64,000 nucleotides of DNA from Leuctra nigra (Eukaryota; Arthropoda; Insecta; Plecoptera; Leuctridae): positions 14,726,345 through 14,790,344 of the forward strand of contig OW203762.1 of assembly GCA_934045905.1 (NCBI GenBank), in the 5' to 3' direction. How positions within the stretch are numbered: position 1 is the first letter of the stretch; each line of letters begins with the position of its first letter. Positions 1 to 12,100 of the stretch are shown here, piece by piece. The notes beneath the pieces were generated by a model. It did not search any database and was not told where the DNA came from. It saw only the letters and a program-made list of their open reading frames with translations. The translations under genes were made by a program, and so were the position numbers.

Positions 1-260
1 TTCGTTTGGTCATAGATGTGTGTTCTTTTTCTTCTTCTTGTTTTAGGTTTGCTGGTCAGAAAATTTCTCTGATCACGTTGAAACTTAACACGAAACACTA
101 TTGCCATAGAAATACGTTTAATTTTAACAAAATCATGCGATTAAAATATAAATTATATAAATATATTGCATATTACATTATATATTATTTCTCCCGAACA
201 TGGCCAACACGTCACTCTCGTGATTGTAATGATTGGATAAACAATTAATTTACATGTTCT

Positions 261-421
261 GGAGGCCAATTCTTGAGTTTTCGTGTTTTGAAACCATGTG
301 TGGTTTCATTGTTTAAAACGTAAAAAAGTTGACAGCTATTGCTTAGCCTTCAACTTTTTTACGTTTTAAACAATGAAACCACACATGGTTTCAAAACACG
401 AAAACTCAAGAATTTTCCTCC
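261..421. repeat. Near-perfect inverted repeat (fold-back element)
   Basis: The left arm at about 261-332 and the right arm at about 350-421 are reverse complements over roughly 72 bases, with about two mismatches near the outer end and a 17-base spacer. The arms contain TTTTGAAACCATGTGTGG and its complement. This looks like a non-autonomous fold-back or MITE insertion; no transposase is present. If transcribed it would form a long hairpin. Confidence 0.8.
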
Positions 422-2908
422 AGGTACACACCTCTTGACAAATACAAGAAAAGAGAAAAATCCAGAACCAGTGAAATTGAAATATCAAAGTATTATTCAT
501 TTTCTCGAAACCTTGCGAAAAGTTTTTAAAATATGTAATATCAAAATTATCTTTGATAACTAAGTCATGTTGACGCATAAACTTTGACAATTGCTATGTG
601 CCATAATGACGCCCCCCTTCATATCATATCGCTACCCATCATTACGTTTGAATGAATATAACATTATGCCAGTAAAGAGGAAGTGTAGAGCATTTACATT
701 TTACCAAACATCATTTAATGCCCTTCTCTAATATGTCAAGTATTCTATAATTCTTCACAAATAGAGTGATACGTATTAACACATATCATACCTCTAGAGT
801 ATTCCATTCGTAGTTTATTTTGTTTCCCGAGAAAATTGCTCCAGCTTTAGCACTTGAAATTAATGACACATCATTACAGTTGTGCAGTGGTTCACATATT
901 CACCATCAGGTGTAGATTAATTCACCTCTCCGTGCTGGCTTTGTTCGGAACGCGTTGAGTAGCGAATACATACGGAGGAGGACGCTTCACAGGTTTTAAT
1001 TTACACCCGGTAGGAATTTTCAATACAATTTTAATCCTCGCCCCGGAAGATTTACAAGAATTGAGTTTAGAAGATGAGTTATAGAATCGGTCCGCTCTGA
1101 ATGAATTGCTGCATGAATACACACGATCGAGCTTTGTGCGAAATGTTTCATTGCTGTTCGAGGTATAAAAGTTCTAGCGTTTTCTTTCATAGATCATGAA
1201 TCTGAGGTAACTTAATGACGGGTTGTAAATGTCATCTCTTGCACTTTTTCTTCCTAGAAGGGGGTTAGAGTCTTACTGTGATACATGATATTAAAATATT
1301 GGGTAATTTTCATTTGATTGATTTAAACATATAGTCTGTCGTTAGTTTTTTTATTTGTTCTATTCTTCCCCTAATTTCTACGTATATTGTCGAAAAGTTG
1401 TTGCACTAGAGTGGCGATTTAGGCTGAATGTAAAATGCGATTTAAACAAAAATTCAGGTCCATTCGATTCCTTTACGAGTTATGAATGTGCGTGTACATG
1501 CCAAAATATCTCAATCAATAGTCCAAATGGGGATGACAAATCGAGAATTTTATATTAGTAGAAATGATCGAAATCTAACAAAAATGAAAGAAACTTCTTC
1601 TCAAAGAATACCTAAAATAATTGTGCTACTGTTTATACATCATATGATGGCTAAACCAGTTAGCGAACATTATATCTGAGTCATGCCCAGCTACTTTCAT
1701 CAAAATACCGTTAAGTAATGTATAAGGCATTTTCTTTACACCGTCACTATTGCTATTGCAATGTTCAAATGAACATGTTTTCATGTTCTACTCTGGATGA
1801 ACAGAACGAATGGCATTCATGTTTATGTCGGCACTTTGTTGAAAACCCGTTCACGGCGAGAGCTGTCTACTTACACCATCTTTAGAAGTAAAATACTTCA
1901 GCATATTATAATGCAACTTTTAAAGTTTTATTATTAAACAAAGTTTGGAATCAGTTATCTCTCATTCTTATACTTATTATTCATCACAATGGCTGAAATA
2001 TGTCAGTAAATCCAGTATGAAGGCTCAGGTTAAAGTTCTCGTGTTGAAAGTTTGACAAGATTACGTCAAAGTCAATCTGAGAGTTTATAGCTGGCTCAGA
2101 GTCAGATGGGAAGGCCAAGAGAGGAGTCTCGAAATGCTATTTCTCCTGTAAGCTACCAATCCATAGGAGATCGCATTATTGATTTATTTCCACCTCAGCG
2201 TCCTTTAGCTGTTTTGCCAAAACTTTGGCAAAAAAGGAGCTTGAGGGGTGGAAGAGAGGTGAAAGGTGATTCTCTACCTATACAAAGGCACTTCAAAAAC
2301 ATATGAAAGAACAGGAGACGCCGAGATGAAAATTGAAAACACGTTATGTTGTTATATTTTTTTCATAAAGGTTGAACAGAAAATACCGAACTAATATTCT
2401 TTGATGTGATTAAAGTGAATAATATTGCCTCGGTTTCAGAATTACTGAGTTACTCTTGATGGAAAGTATAAGGTGTATAATTAAAACGCAAACCTTATTG
2501 GTCTAGTTTAAAAGCACAAAGAAGTAATTTTCAAGTACGTTCTTCAAAACCAAATTACTTCCATAAAGAACATCCGAATATATTTGAAACAGAATTTATG
2601 ACAATTGACATAACGGCGATGTAATTTCTTTTCGAAAATAGTGTAGCTTTAAAATGAAGGTTTTTTAACATTAAATAATTAAACTAATGACAGGTGCGAG
2701 CTTAAAAAAATTTGAATTGAAACTTTCGCTTTGTTCGCACACTCAGTTTATTTGAAATGAGAAATGTAGGATTATGACGCTGAATAATAATTATTCGTCC
2801 AGTGACAAAGTGTGTAGCGCTAGACGCCTCCAGTGGCCGACGCTGGAAGCTTGCAAGGAATTAGAACAAAGACGGCAGTGACGAGACAAAGGCGCCTGGC
2901 TCTACACA

Positions 2909-3088
2909 ATGAAGATGACGTGTAGGTGGGAACAATGTGGCGCCAAGTACCACCCTGCGGTCGTCACAGGCGCCACCAGCGGTGCAGCGGACAATGATAC
3001 AACGTCGCGCTCGCACATCTATTGTGCACATTTTCTTCTTATTCGTTGCCGCGTTTTGTTAGGCGGACGACATGAATTTAAGAAATAA
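2909..3088 (+). other. Short open frame in a GC-rich island, unassigned
   Basis: An ATG at 2909 opens a 59-codon frame ending at a TAA at 3086-3088. The frame starts with a C-x4-C stretch (CRWEQCG) reminiscent of the first half of a C2H2 zinc finger, but no His pair at the right spacing follows. The surrounding 2815-3010 is much richer in C and G than its flanks. It may be a conserved non-coding or regulatory island, or a lone exon. No function is proposed. Confidence 0.15.
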
Positions 3089-4008
3089 TACATTTTTGTA
3101 ATTAGCGAAATAATTTACATTTCACCGCGTGTAATTAATTAGCACTGTTCAGTTTGTGATTAGATTAATTCAATTTATTTGAAACTATGCAGCTACAATT
3201 TTTTCATGATGGATTTATAATTAATTTTAAACTATAATATAAAAAATGACATGATGAGTTTAGAATCAATACTGCTATTTTTGATAATATTTGTCAATCA
3301 GGTCTCACAATTTTCAAGGTTGACAATTCTATTTCATTGTTGTTAAAAAACGAGTGAGTGAACTCTTAGTAACCCTAAGTATAGTTACAGAAGTTGATAC
3401 TTGACACATTTTTAAATTTGTCTTTCTTTAATTTTTAATAATTCGTTGACTTTTAGTAAAAATTATTAATTTTAAATTTTCGCTGGGGGTCTCAAAAAAT
3501 TTATAAAAAAATGTGACAAATACATTTACATCAGAATATCAGATACATCAGAACATCCATATGAACAATACGCCAGTATAATTTGTCATCAATTGGATCA
3601 CGCGATTGGTCTCTTCGTTCTTGTTGCAGCATTGTTTGCGCGCGGTCTGTTGCAAAAACAGGCGCCTAATTATTTAACAAAGTATGAAACAGAATTAAAA
3701 ATACTGCTAGTACACAATCAGACTAAACATGTAAACATCCCATCAGAGTTACATGTATAATTAAACATTTGCTCCAAAAGAGCGCTCCACTAAGTACAGA
3801 AGTATCTGCCATTCCAAGAATTCTTCCAAAAGAGATATTATGTCATCGTTGTTGGATGTCAGCCTACTAATGCGTCGTGACAACCATCAAACCCATTTCA
3901 AGGATTATTTTTTGCAAGGACTCGTTCCAATCAGACAAATATTTCACTCACCCCTAGCTGTGAAAAATAATGGCTCATCATGACTCCGCTGTCGCGAATG
4001 TGTTTCAA

Positions 4009-4032
4009 CCCCCTCCCCCCTCCCCCACCCCC
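4009..4032 (-). other. G-quadruplex-prone tract
   Basis: The + strand reads four runs of five or six C separated by single bases (CCCCC T CCCCCC T CCCCC A CCCCC). The - strand is therefore G5-N-G5-N-G6-N-G5, a textbook intramolecular G-quadruplex motif with one-base loops. It lies in presumed intron DNA. Confidence 0.7.
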
Positions 4033-5463
4033 TCGCAATCCCATTACATTACTTAACATAGCGGATCAATAGATTTTAATTTTTACCGAAGCGATGACAT
4101 TTCTGTCGTGAATGATGGCCGCCGATTGTTGGTTTCCTAAACACCTCTCTGACAAGCGAAACGTCTAGATTAATGAAAATGTCGACGCCGATTAGAACCG
4201 AACAAAACCGAAGTAGCAACCAAACTGCACGAGAGTGACGATTCTACCGCTGTGGGACAAATTTCATTCGTGCGACATCCTCGAATCATTTATCTTGATA
4301 ACAATTGCCGAACACAAAAATAGTATTTTTTTGTATGTGATTATTTTATTTTCGTATCTGTCTGGTTTGAATGGGATCAGTTGGGAACTATGGAGGTACA
4401 CAATTTCGCTTTTGGCAGAATATCAAGAGAGCGTGAACGACGTCAGGTGTGACGCCGTGACAGGCGCTGCGACGCTCTGGTGCGGGCGTCGGCGGAAGCT
4501 CGTGCATTGCTACGTATCTAGCGGGCTTTTAGACGCCTTTCACTAGCCGAGATGCATTCAAATAGTTTCATAATCCTTAAAACTTGTAGAATTATTTTGG
4601 TCAGGCACAATAGTAAAGTCTATATCGTATGTATCAAACATATTTTTGGGTATTGATAAGTATGTTATGACCTTTTTATAAATCCAAAATACATTGTAGA
4701 GGAGTAACCAAAGTTTTTATGCCAAAACAATCTTGCTAAAAGGTATATGATAAAACAATCTAAGTAGTCGATAGTAAATATATTTAAAAAAAATCATATT
4801 TACAGTTTTTAAAAGTATTAGATCAAATATGAAAGATCATCGAAAAGGGTGACTATTATAACTGAGTTTACTACTATTAAAAAAGTCGGGTACGACACAT
4901 TTTGTAGGAATTGTGAATCACTATCACCTTTTTGGAAAGTTAAAAATCCATTCGAATTGTAAAAAGTTACCTTTTACAAGATCTCTCATGTGCAAAGGTG
5001 TTTACAGTTGAATATTACAATATGACTTCAAGAGTTGCATGTTGATACTGACCATTTGAAACATATTTGTCTATTGTCTTTGTAAATATAGCTGTGTTGT
5101 ACATTGCCATGTTTTGTCGCTTGCTTCTTGTTGAAAAGACGAGAAAACCTCGCTGTTGTTCTTTCTTTTGCCCATTTCCTTTATACGTTAAGTTTCTTAT
5201 ACTGTGTTTGTTGTATAGAAAACTTTGTATCCTTAGATTAGAGCGAATGTCTCGAAAATGTATAAAATACTTAACAGAATGTAAGCACAGACATACATTA
5301 CTTGAAAACATGATTTGTTATAAATAATTCTTATTTAATACTTTAGTTTGATTTTAATTTTGTTTTGTCGAAACATACCTATGAGAAAAATGCAAGAAAC
5401 ATGCGTTTGATACCAGTTACATAGAAACATTGCATCTGTATTTTATTTCGCCTTGTATCTGTA

Positions 5464-5608
5464 CCTCAGAAGTAGAAGGCCCGATGTCCATTTCAATTAT
5501 TCTTGTGGTGAGCGCAAATAATAGTATTTCGGCCTTCATCCAACCATATTTGTAAAATAATACAAGTCATTATGTCAATTTATAATTCAAAATGGGCATC
5601 GGGCCTTG
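5464..5608. mobile_element. Short MITE copy, family A (CTCAGAGGTAGAAGG ends)
   Basis: The left end near 5464 (CCTCAGAAGTAGAAGG) and the right end near 5608 (GGGCATCGGGCC) form degraded terminal inverted repeats. They match longer copies at 9083-9331, 57079-57312 and 63338-63592. This copy is shorter inside. No coding capacity is seen. Confidence 0.55.
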
Positions 5609-5968
5609 TAAAGATGTGTATAACATAACCGATCTTAATAGACAATAACAAAATTACAAGTGAACTTGTATTTTATTTGAGAAAACATTTTACTTATTTT
5701 TAACGCCAAAATTGAGCAAATACCTAATTGAATAAATCTAATTATGAAGTAGAGTGTGCAAGAGTATATGTATTATTCAGACCATATTGAAAACACATAA
5801 CACATATTCCAAACTTTTCGAATATAGAAATGGAAAATGATTGGAACACACCTTTCGAAAAGTTAATAAAAATTTTTCACAACTATGTCCAAAAAGTTTC
5901 TAACATGAGCATTCAAGTAAATGAGCGTGTGAATGATTTGACTAATTGTGTGCGCGTGTTTGTTCCAG

Positions 5969-6102
5969 ACATGGGCTCGCCCTTCTTCCCCGGCGGGCCG
6001 GAGTTGTGGCACCACCCTCTGGCATACTCGACCGCCGCGGATCTGCCCGGGGCAGGCCTCCAGCACACCCTCGTCCATCCGGCATTGCATCCGCAGGTCC
6101 CC
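5969..6102 (+). CDS. RRM gene, linker exon
   Basis: The acceptor TGTTCCAG ends at 5968 and the donor GTACGT begins at 6103. The exon starts at codon position 2 and ends on a whole codon. It encodes about 45 residues rich in Pro, Gly, His and Leu (starting MGSPFFPGGPELWHHPLAYS), a low-complexity linker between RRMs. High GC against AT-rich flanks supports coding. An internal CAG/GT at 6096 is an alternative donor, but the downstream one is closer to consensus. Confidence 0.65.
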
Positions 6103-9100
6103 GTACGTTCCTATCTTTGACTATCTGCTGACAAATCCTCGGACTCACAGCTTCATCAGGCGGTGGCAGCTCAACACCATGTTAGTGCAACTTCATTGTA
6201 CATGTTTACGTGTTAGAATAGTCTGTAGTGGCACACAGTGTACGAGACATTGATTTTAGTTTAGTTCCAAGTACCTTAGGATATAACTTAAAGTTTTCAG
6301 TTAGTCTATTGCGGCCACACATTCCATTTATACATTATTCATTCATAGCCCATAGTGGACCACATTCTACTTAAAACCTTTTAATTTTTAGTCCATAGTG
6401 GCCCACATTCTACTTAAACCTTTTAATTTTTAGTCCATAGTGGCCCACTTTCTACTTAAAACCTTTTAATTTGTAGTCCATAGTGCCCACATTCTACTTA
6501 AAAACTTTTCATTTATAGTCCATAGAGGCCCACATTCTACCTAAAACCTTTTCATTTATAGTCCAAAGTGGCCCACATGCTACTTTAAACCTTTTTTATT
6601 TATAGTCCATATTGGCCCACATTCTACTTAAAACCTTTTTACTTTTAGTCCATAGTGGCCTACACTCTACTTAAAACAGTGTGCACTGCATAATACTTAA
6701 TGCCATTTTTTGTTGAAGCATGGAGAGTAAATTTTTCGTTCCACCTAAAAGTATAACATCACAGCAAATACACTTTTGTAACTGTTAGCTATAAAGTCAT
6801 TTTTTAGACAAAAGTGTAAGTTTTTTATGAAACATGATGGAATTATCATTCAAACACGAAAGACGTCTTAATTTCCTGAGCTTCAATTATTCGAGTAATC
6901 TATCAGTTCAGATTTATTCTCCTGGTTGATACCAGACCAATTGCACATTATTATTTTTCCCTGGACGTAAATAAGTGCAGTAATTCGGTTGCTGGACATT
7001 ATGGATAAATATACTGAGATTATATGTGATTACAAATGTAATTTAATCACAACCATCCACATGTGTTAACCTCAATTGTAATCGGATTGTTCAGTGGACT
7101 AATGGAAAAGAATTACGTCTAACTAATGGCTGCAAAACATCCATTACCAGATAATTGTAATGCAATGTGTTATTGCGTTATCCACAATATCTAGCTTTTG
7201 TGTTTTAGTTCAATTTTACCAAACACTATTGAAATTCAATTAACTTTCGAGTAGCGAAATAAAAACTATGAAACGTACTAAATCTCTCGTAATCTACATG
7301 AAATCCTTTTCCGAACTCTGTCTACACATGCCGGCATGTTTGTCAATGTTTGTTGGCGAGGTAATCCGGTTACGCCGTTCATAAAGTTATAATCCGTTAA
7401 TCTTCGCTTTAATGCTGGATTAACCGGAAACCTGGAGATGCGAAGTAAAATCCTTGCCACTGTTGAAACAAATCTTAAAGTCTCGGTCCAAGGAAGTGAG
7501 TTGTGGCCTGTCATCAACGAACTTACAGCAGAATCCTCGAACTTGCTTTATTATCCGTGTTGAGAAACAATAAATAATTCCACCTTTGAGAAGTTTGAAA
7601 ATTAATCATGAAAATTACAAGTTTCGTACATCCGGTTAATGTTGCCGTCACGTGCAGCCTGCTGATCCATGTTATTAATTAATTAATTAACATAATTTTA
7701 TGATGACGTTCTTAAAACATTTTCATGATTCAATTATTAATTTTTTCTTGATAACTTATGGGCGTCATTGTGTTTGATAAAAGTCCCACATATTATCATT
7801 ATGTGATACGGTTGCACTTAGATTTAATTAGTCTAATTACAATCTGAACTAGTCATACATTTAAAATCAACCTGCAGATAGGTTTAAAATGTCGATGAGT
7901 ATTATCTCATCTTTGGTATTATAGAAAGTTTATATCCTGAAATTATGTAAACTAGCGTTTTAAGTATGATTAAAAACAAGTACAGCTTTTTAGAGATACT
8001 CTTATTATAAAACGTATTTAATTATTGTCCTTTAAGTATGTGAGATGAATGACCATCCATTTGCCCTCCAGCGGATTACGTAATTGTCTAATTGTGCCAT
8101 TTTGTTGAATATAAACGATATGTTGAAGAAATCAAAGTTGTGGGGAAAATGAATCGCTCTTAAAAACGTAGACCACTATGTTTAAGAGATCTATTTCAGA
8201 AAAGTCGCATATTTCGCTGAATTTCTGACATTCTGATTTAACATCTGATCATTACTTTCAGAGCATCAATTTTAAAAAAAAAAGTGGTCAAACGATTTTT
8301 AAATATAAATTCATTTATTACAGTTTTGTCGCTCCATCATTCTGTCTATATTCAACTGAGAGGTCACAATCTGAGAAACAGCGTATTAGAGAATGATCCT
8401 CCCCCTTAAATAATAACAACAATCAATAAATCACAAATACAACTAAATAAACGTCTAATCTAGTGAGTGTTCTCTCCTCCCCATGAACCATATTACCTGC
8501 ATCTACAGCTCTATGCAGGGCATGTTGTACTTACAGCAACCGATGTCTATCCAACACCCGGCCGCGGCGCTCACGTCGATCCACGCGTCGATGCCCCACT
8601 TCTTGCCGTCGCCGTCGCTGGCGTCGCCCGTGGGCTCCTCGTCGTCGCAGCCGGGCATGGGGTTGAGCAACTCGCCGTGTTCCACCCTCTTCGTCGCCAA
8701 CCTAGGACAGTTTGTCTCGGAACATGAGCTCAAGGAGATCTTCAGCAGGTGCGTCTACATCTCTTCTTCATCTCTTTAACTCTATACCATCTGTAGGCTA
8801 AAAGGTCTACATACAATCGACGTAAGGGACGGAAAGGAAATGTTGAATTTAGAAGTTTAAGTCTCTTCACAATTGACGCAACTACGGTGACGGAATAATA
8901 AGATTGTTAAATAATCTGTGTTACGTCGCCGTTATATCGACTTTGCGTCGCCGTTACGTCAATTGTAGGTAGATTTGACACAAGAAAGGGGAAAAAATGA
9001 ACATAAAATGATCAATTTATTTGTGTATTATAAGCTTTTAGTTTCAGAATAGTCAAAAATCAGAAGCAAAAACACTTTCTTTACCTCTGAGATAGACGGT

Positions 9101-12100
9101 CCGATATCCATTCTCTTGATTTTCCGTTGCACGTTTTTGGATTCATGTAATCAGCTCCGCCAAATGCAATTTGACTGAAGACAACATGAATACTGATATT
9201 GAGAATTCTCTTCCAAATGATTCGTGTCACCATTACAAATGAGATCGGATGATCGCAGAATTAGTTGTTTTTGAGTTCATGTCAAGAATCATTGAAATGG
9301 ACATCTGACCTTCTACCGCTGAGGTACAGCAGGTTTTCAGGAATTAAAAGGATAGACTGTTGAAATGTTTAAAGTCAAAATAAGTCGATTTTATTTTTGG
9401 ATTAAATAGATATAGTTCGCAAGCTTCTATATTTGCTTTTGATGTAATTAAATATAAAAACATTTCATACAAAAACAACACGTACCTATTTTACTTTAAA
9501 AAAATAACCATATGAAAATATATGTTATCTTAGAACTAGCATCAATAACAGACAAAATTACGTGAGTTCATCACTTAATCGATTTGTAAATTAAGCCAAT
9601 GTGAGCACTGAATAGTGTTCTAAATGCTTTCGACTAAACTCCGAGGCAATTGAACACAGGTGTTTAATTTTGTTAGAGGCTCTGTTAATATTGTAGTATT
9701 TGGTTAGACTTCATGAACGGCTTCAGTTAACGTCAGTAATTTAATCCACATGATAAGTGGTCCAGTTTATGTGCTACCATGTTATACTCTATTCTTAATC
9801 CATGTAGCTTCTGACACTTACTAATACGAAATCATAGAAACTTAACTCAGCGTGGTTTCACTTCCTATTCTAGCAAAAAATATATTTAAGTGTAAAAAAA
9901 AAAACTGAGCATGAATTAATGTAAAATGTAAAAAGAAATTGTTGGCTTTCGTCACGATCACGGAGCGTGACTCGTGAAATGTAGAGTTTTCGATGAGCCA
10001 CCGTTCAGTTCAGATTCACATTCGGAATAAAACATCAGTCAGGCCTCTTTCCAAGCACGCCATCTACATCGATATCAAATATTCAGTCCAAACTCGATTA
10101 TCAATTCTCTTTTCTGGCGAGTCTTTTTTCCCGATGTACACATGCGGTCACAAAAAAATTGTCAAAATATCTTCTGTATCGATGGATATTTGGATGACCA
10201 CTTTCCACTATACGCGAGTGTACGAGCTTGAAAGAATCATTCAATAAGAACGAACGTGAAACGTGCTAAATCAATTATTAATTTTTGTACCATTTAGTAA
10301 TTTATAGAATTCATACTTCCCTTGTTGTTATTTTCATCCAGATAAATGCCACAGACATAGTTTAGGTTTTTTGGTTCAGCGATGAAAATTTTGTTGTTTT
10401 CATTATTTATTTGTCGTAAGGTTTCATCAAGTACGTAGATTACATAATAGTAATAGATTACATAATATAATAGCTTAAATATAATATTGCCCATTATATA
10501 TAAGAAAAATTACAATTAAACGTCTAGGTCTCTAAGAAGTCCCCATTAAGAGGCAAACGGAAGCGAACGGGAATCGCACGGTTCGTCAGAGCGTTTTTGA
10601 AATTGTGTCTTCCCACTATATAATTTTAAAAAATCAGATAGTAACGACCCATTACAGCCCAATAGACTAAATAATGCCGCACACTGGAGTTCATTATGAC
10701 CTCTGGTACGACCTCAAAGTGTTAAATACGATTGTTTTCGATTATTTTATTAAAAATATCGTATCTAACACTTTGAGGTCGCACCAGAGGTCATAAAGTA
10801 CTCCAGTGTGCGGCATTATTTAGTATATTAGGCTGTTATGGGTCGTTACTATCTGATTTTTTTAAATTATAAAGTGGGAAGACACAATTTCAAAAAAACG
10901 CTCTGACGAACCGTGCGATTCCCGTTCGCTTCCGTTTGCCTCTTAAAGTGAAGCGGTACGTTTTTTAAAGATAATAATTGTTTAAACTGTAAGTACGTAT
11001 AGTTTTAGCTTGTGGTGCAAGTTATAGTGACCCCGAACCCAACAAAATAATATGAATTAACTACATATTCATGTGAATTTGAGACACCATTTTATCTACT
11101 TTTTTTTAGAAATTGGCTACCTAGACGAACAACAACATTTTGACGGGATATTCTATTAGATAATCAAGAAATGTGCATATTTAGTAAGTAAAATATCTGT
11201 TCGTACCCTTACAAAGCACCCCTATGCACACACCCTTTTAGTTCAATTCCACCTCGCGCCTTTCGCTTTCAGAAAAGACGCGAGAAAGAAAATAAAACCG
11301 TAATCGGTGATTGAATTGAATTACAATGCACTAAGATGTGTTTCAACTAGAAAGCGAAAGGCGTAGAGTGGAGAACAGCTGTTCACGGCAGATTGTGAAG
11401 TGTAAATGTGTTGTGCCTCTATACTGCTAATGCCGGGAGGTCACTGTATCTTGCACCGAAATCAGTACCTGAATTGTGACTCATTTGATTGTTTTAACTT
11501 TACGATCTGTGTTCAGTTTGATATTTGGTGTGCTCACAAAACCGTAACAAAACCGTGATTCATTCCATTCATAGATTTCTTATTTATAAAATATCACCTG
11601 AACAATGCTGAAATAAATTCAGTAAGTGAATGTAGGATTGCGTAAAAGTAGAAATCATTTAGTTACAGTAGCCGTATAAAATCGTTTATAGAAGATAAAT
11701 ACATATTTCACAATCATATTTAGACAAAATTATTATTATTGTGTAACTTCCTGGACAATGGACCGTATAATTGACAAGTCTTAAGAGGCCTCAGTAAGGG
11801 CACAGGACGCGCTTGGTGTTTTAAAGTGTTTTAATCTTGTCTTCACACTAACCGATTTAAAAAAATCCATAATACATTAGCTCACATTTCAAGCGTACTA
11901 GACATACATTGCGACTAAAGCGTACGGCGTAAAGCTTTATATGTGTGCTAATATGTGTTATTGTGAAAACAAAACTTCAAAACAGCTTTGAATTAAATCA
12001 CTGAATCCTCTTAACTATGTCCTGATTGGTTCATGTCCATCAGATGACTCCAATCTGATCGCGATCACAAATGATTCCGTCCCGCTAAGAAACTCAGTCC

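Larger units (their letters stand above)
1..5968. other. Non-coding stretch, probably intron of the RRM gene
   Basis: No convincing exon was seen. Open frames here are short and without recognisable domains. The stretch holds a fold-back element at 261-421, a GC-richer island around 2815-3010 and another near 4430-4545, a G-quadruplex-prone C-rich tract at 4009-4032, and a short MITE copy at 5464-5608. It lies upstream of the first recognised exon of the RRM gene, whose N-terminal part must be further upstream, so it is probably intronic; this is inference. Confidence 0.4.

Noticed and set aside
5830..6120. Single-exon 96-codon gene starting at 5830
   Set aside because: Only the part after the acceptor at 5968 has coding composition; the upstream part is AT-rich intron and the ORF is completed only by read-through past the GTACGT donor.
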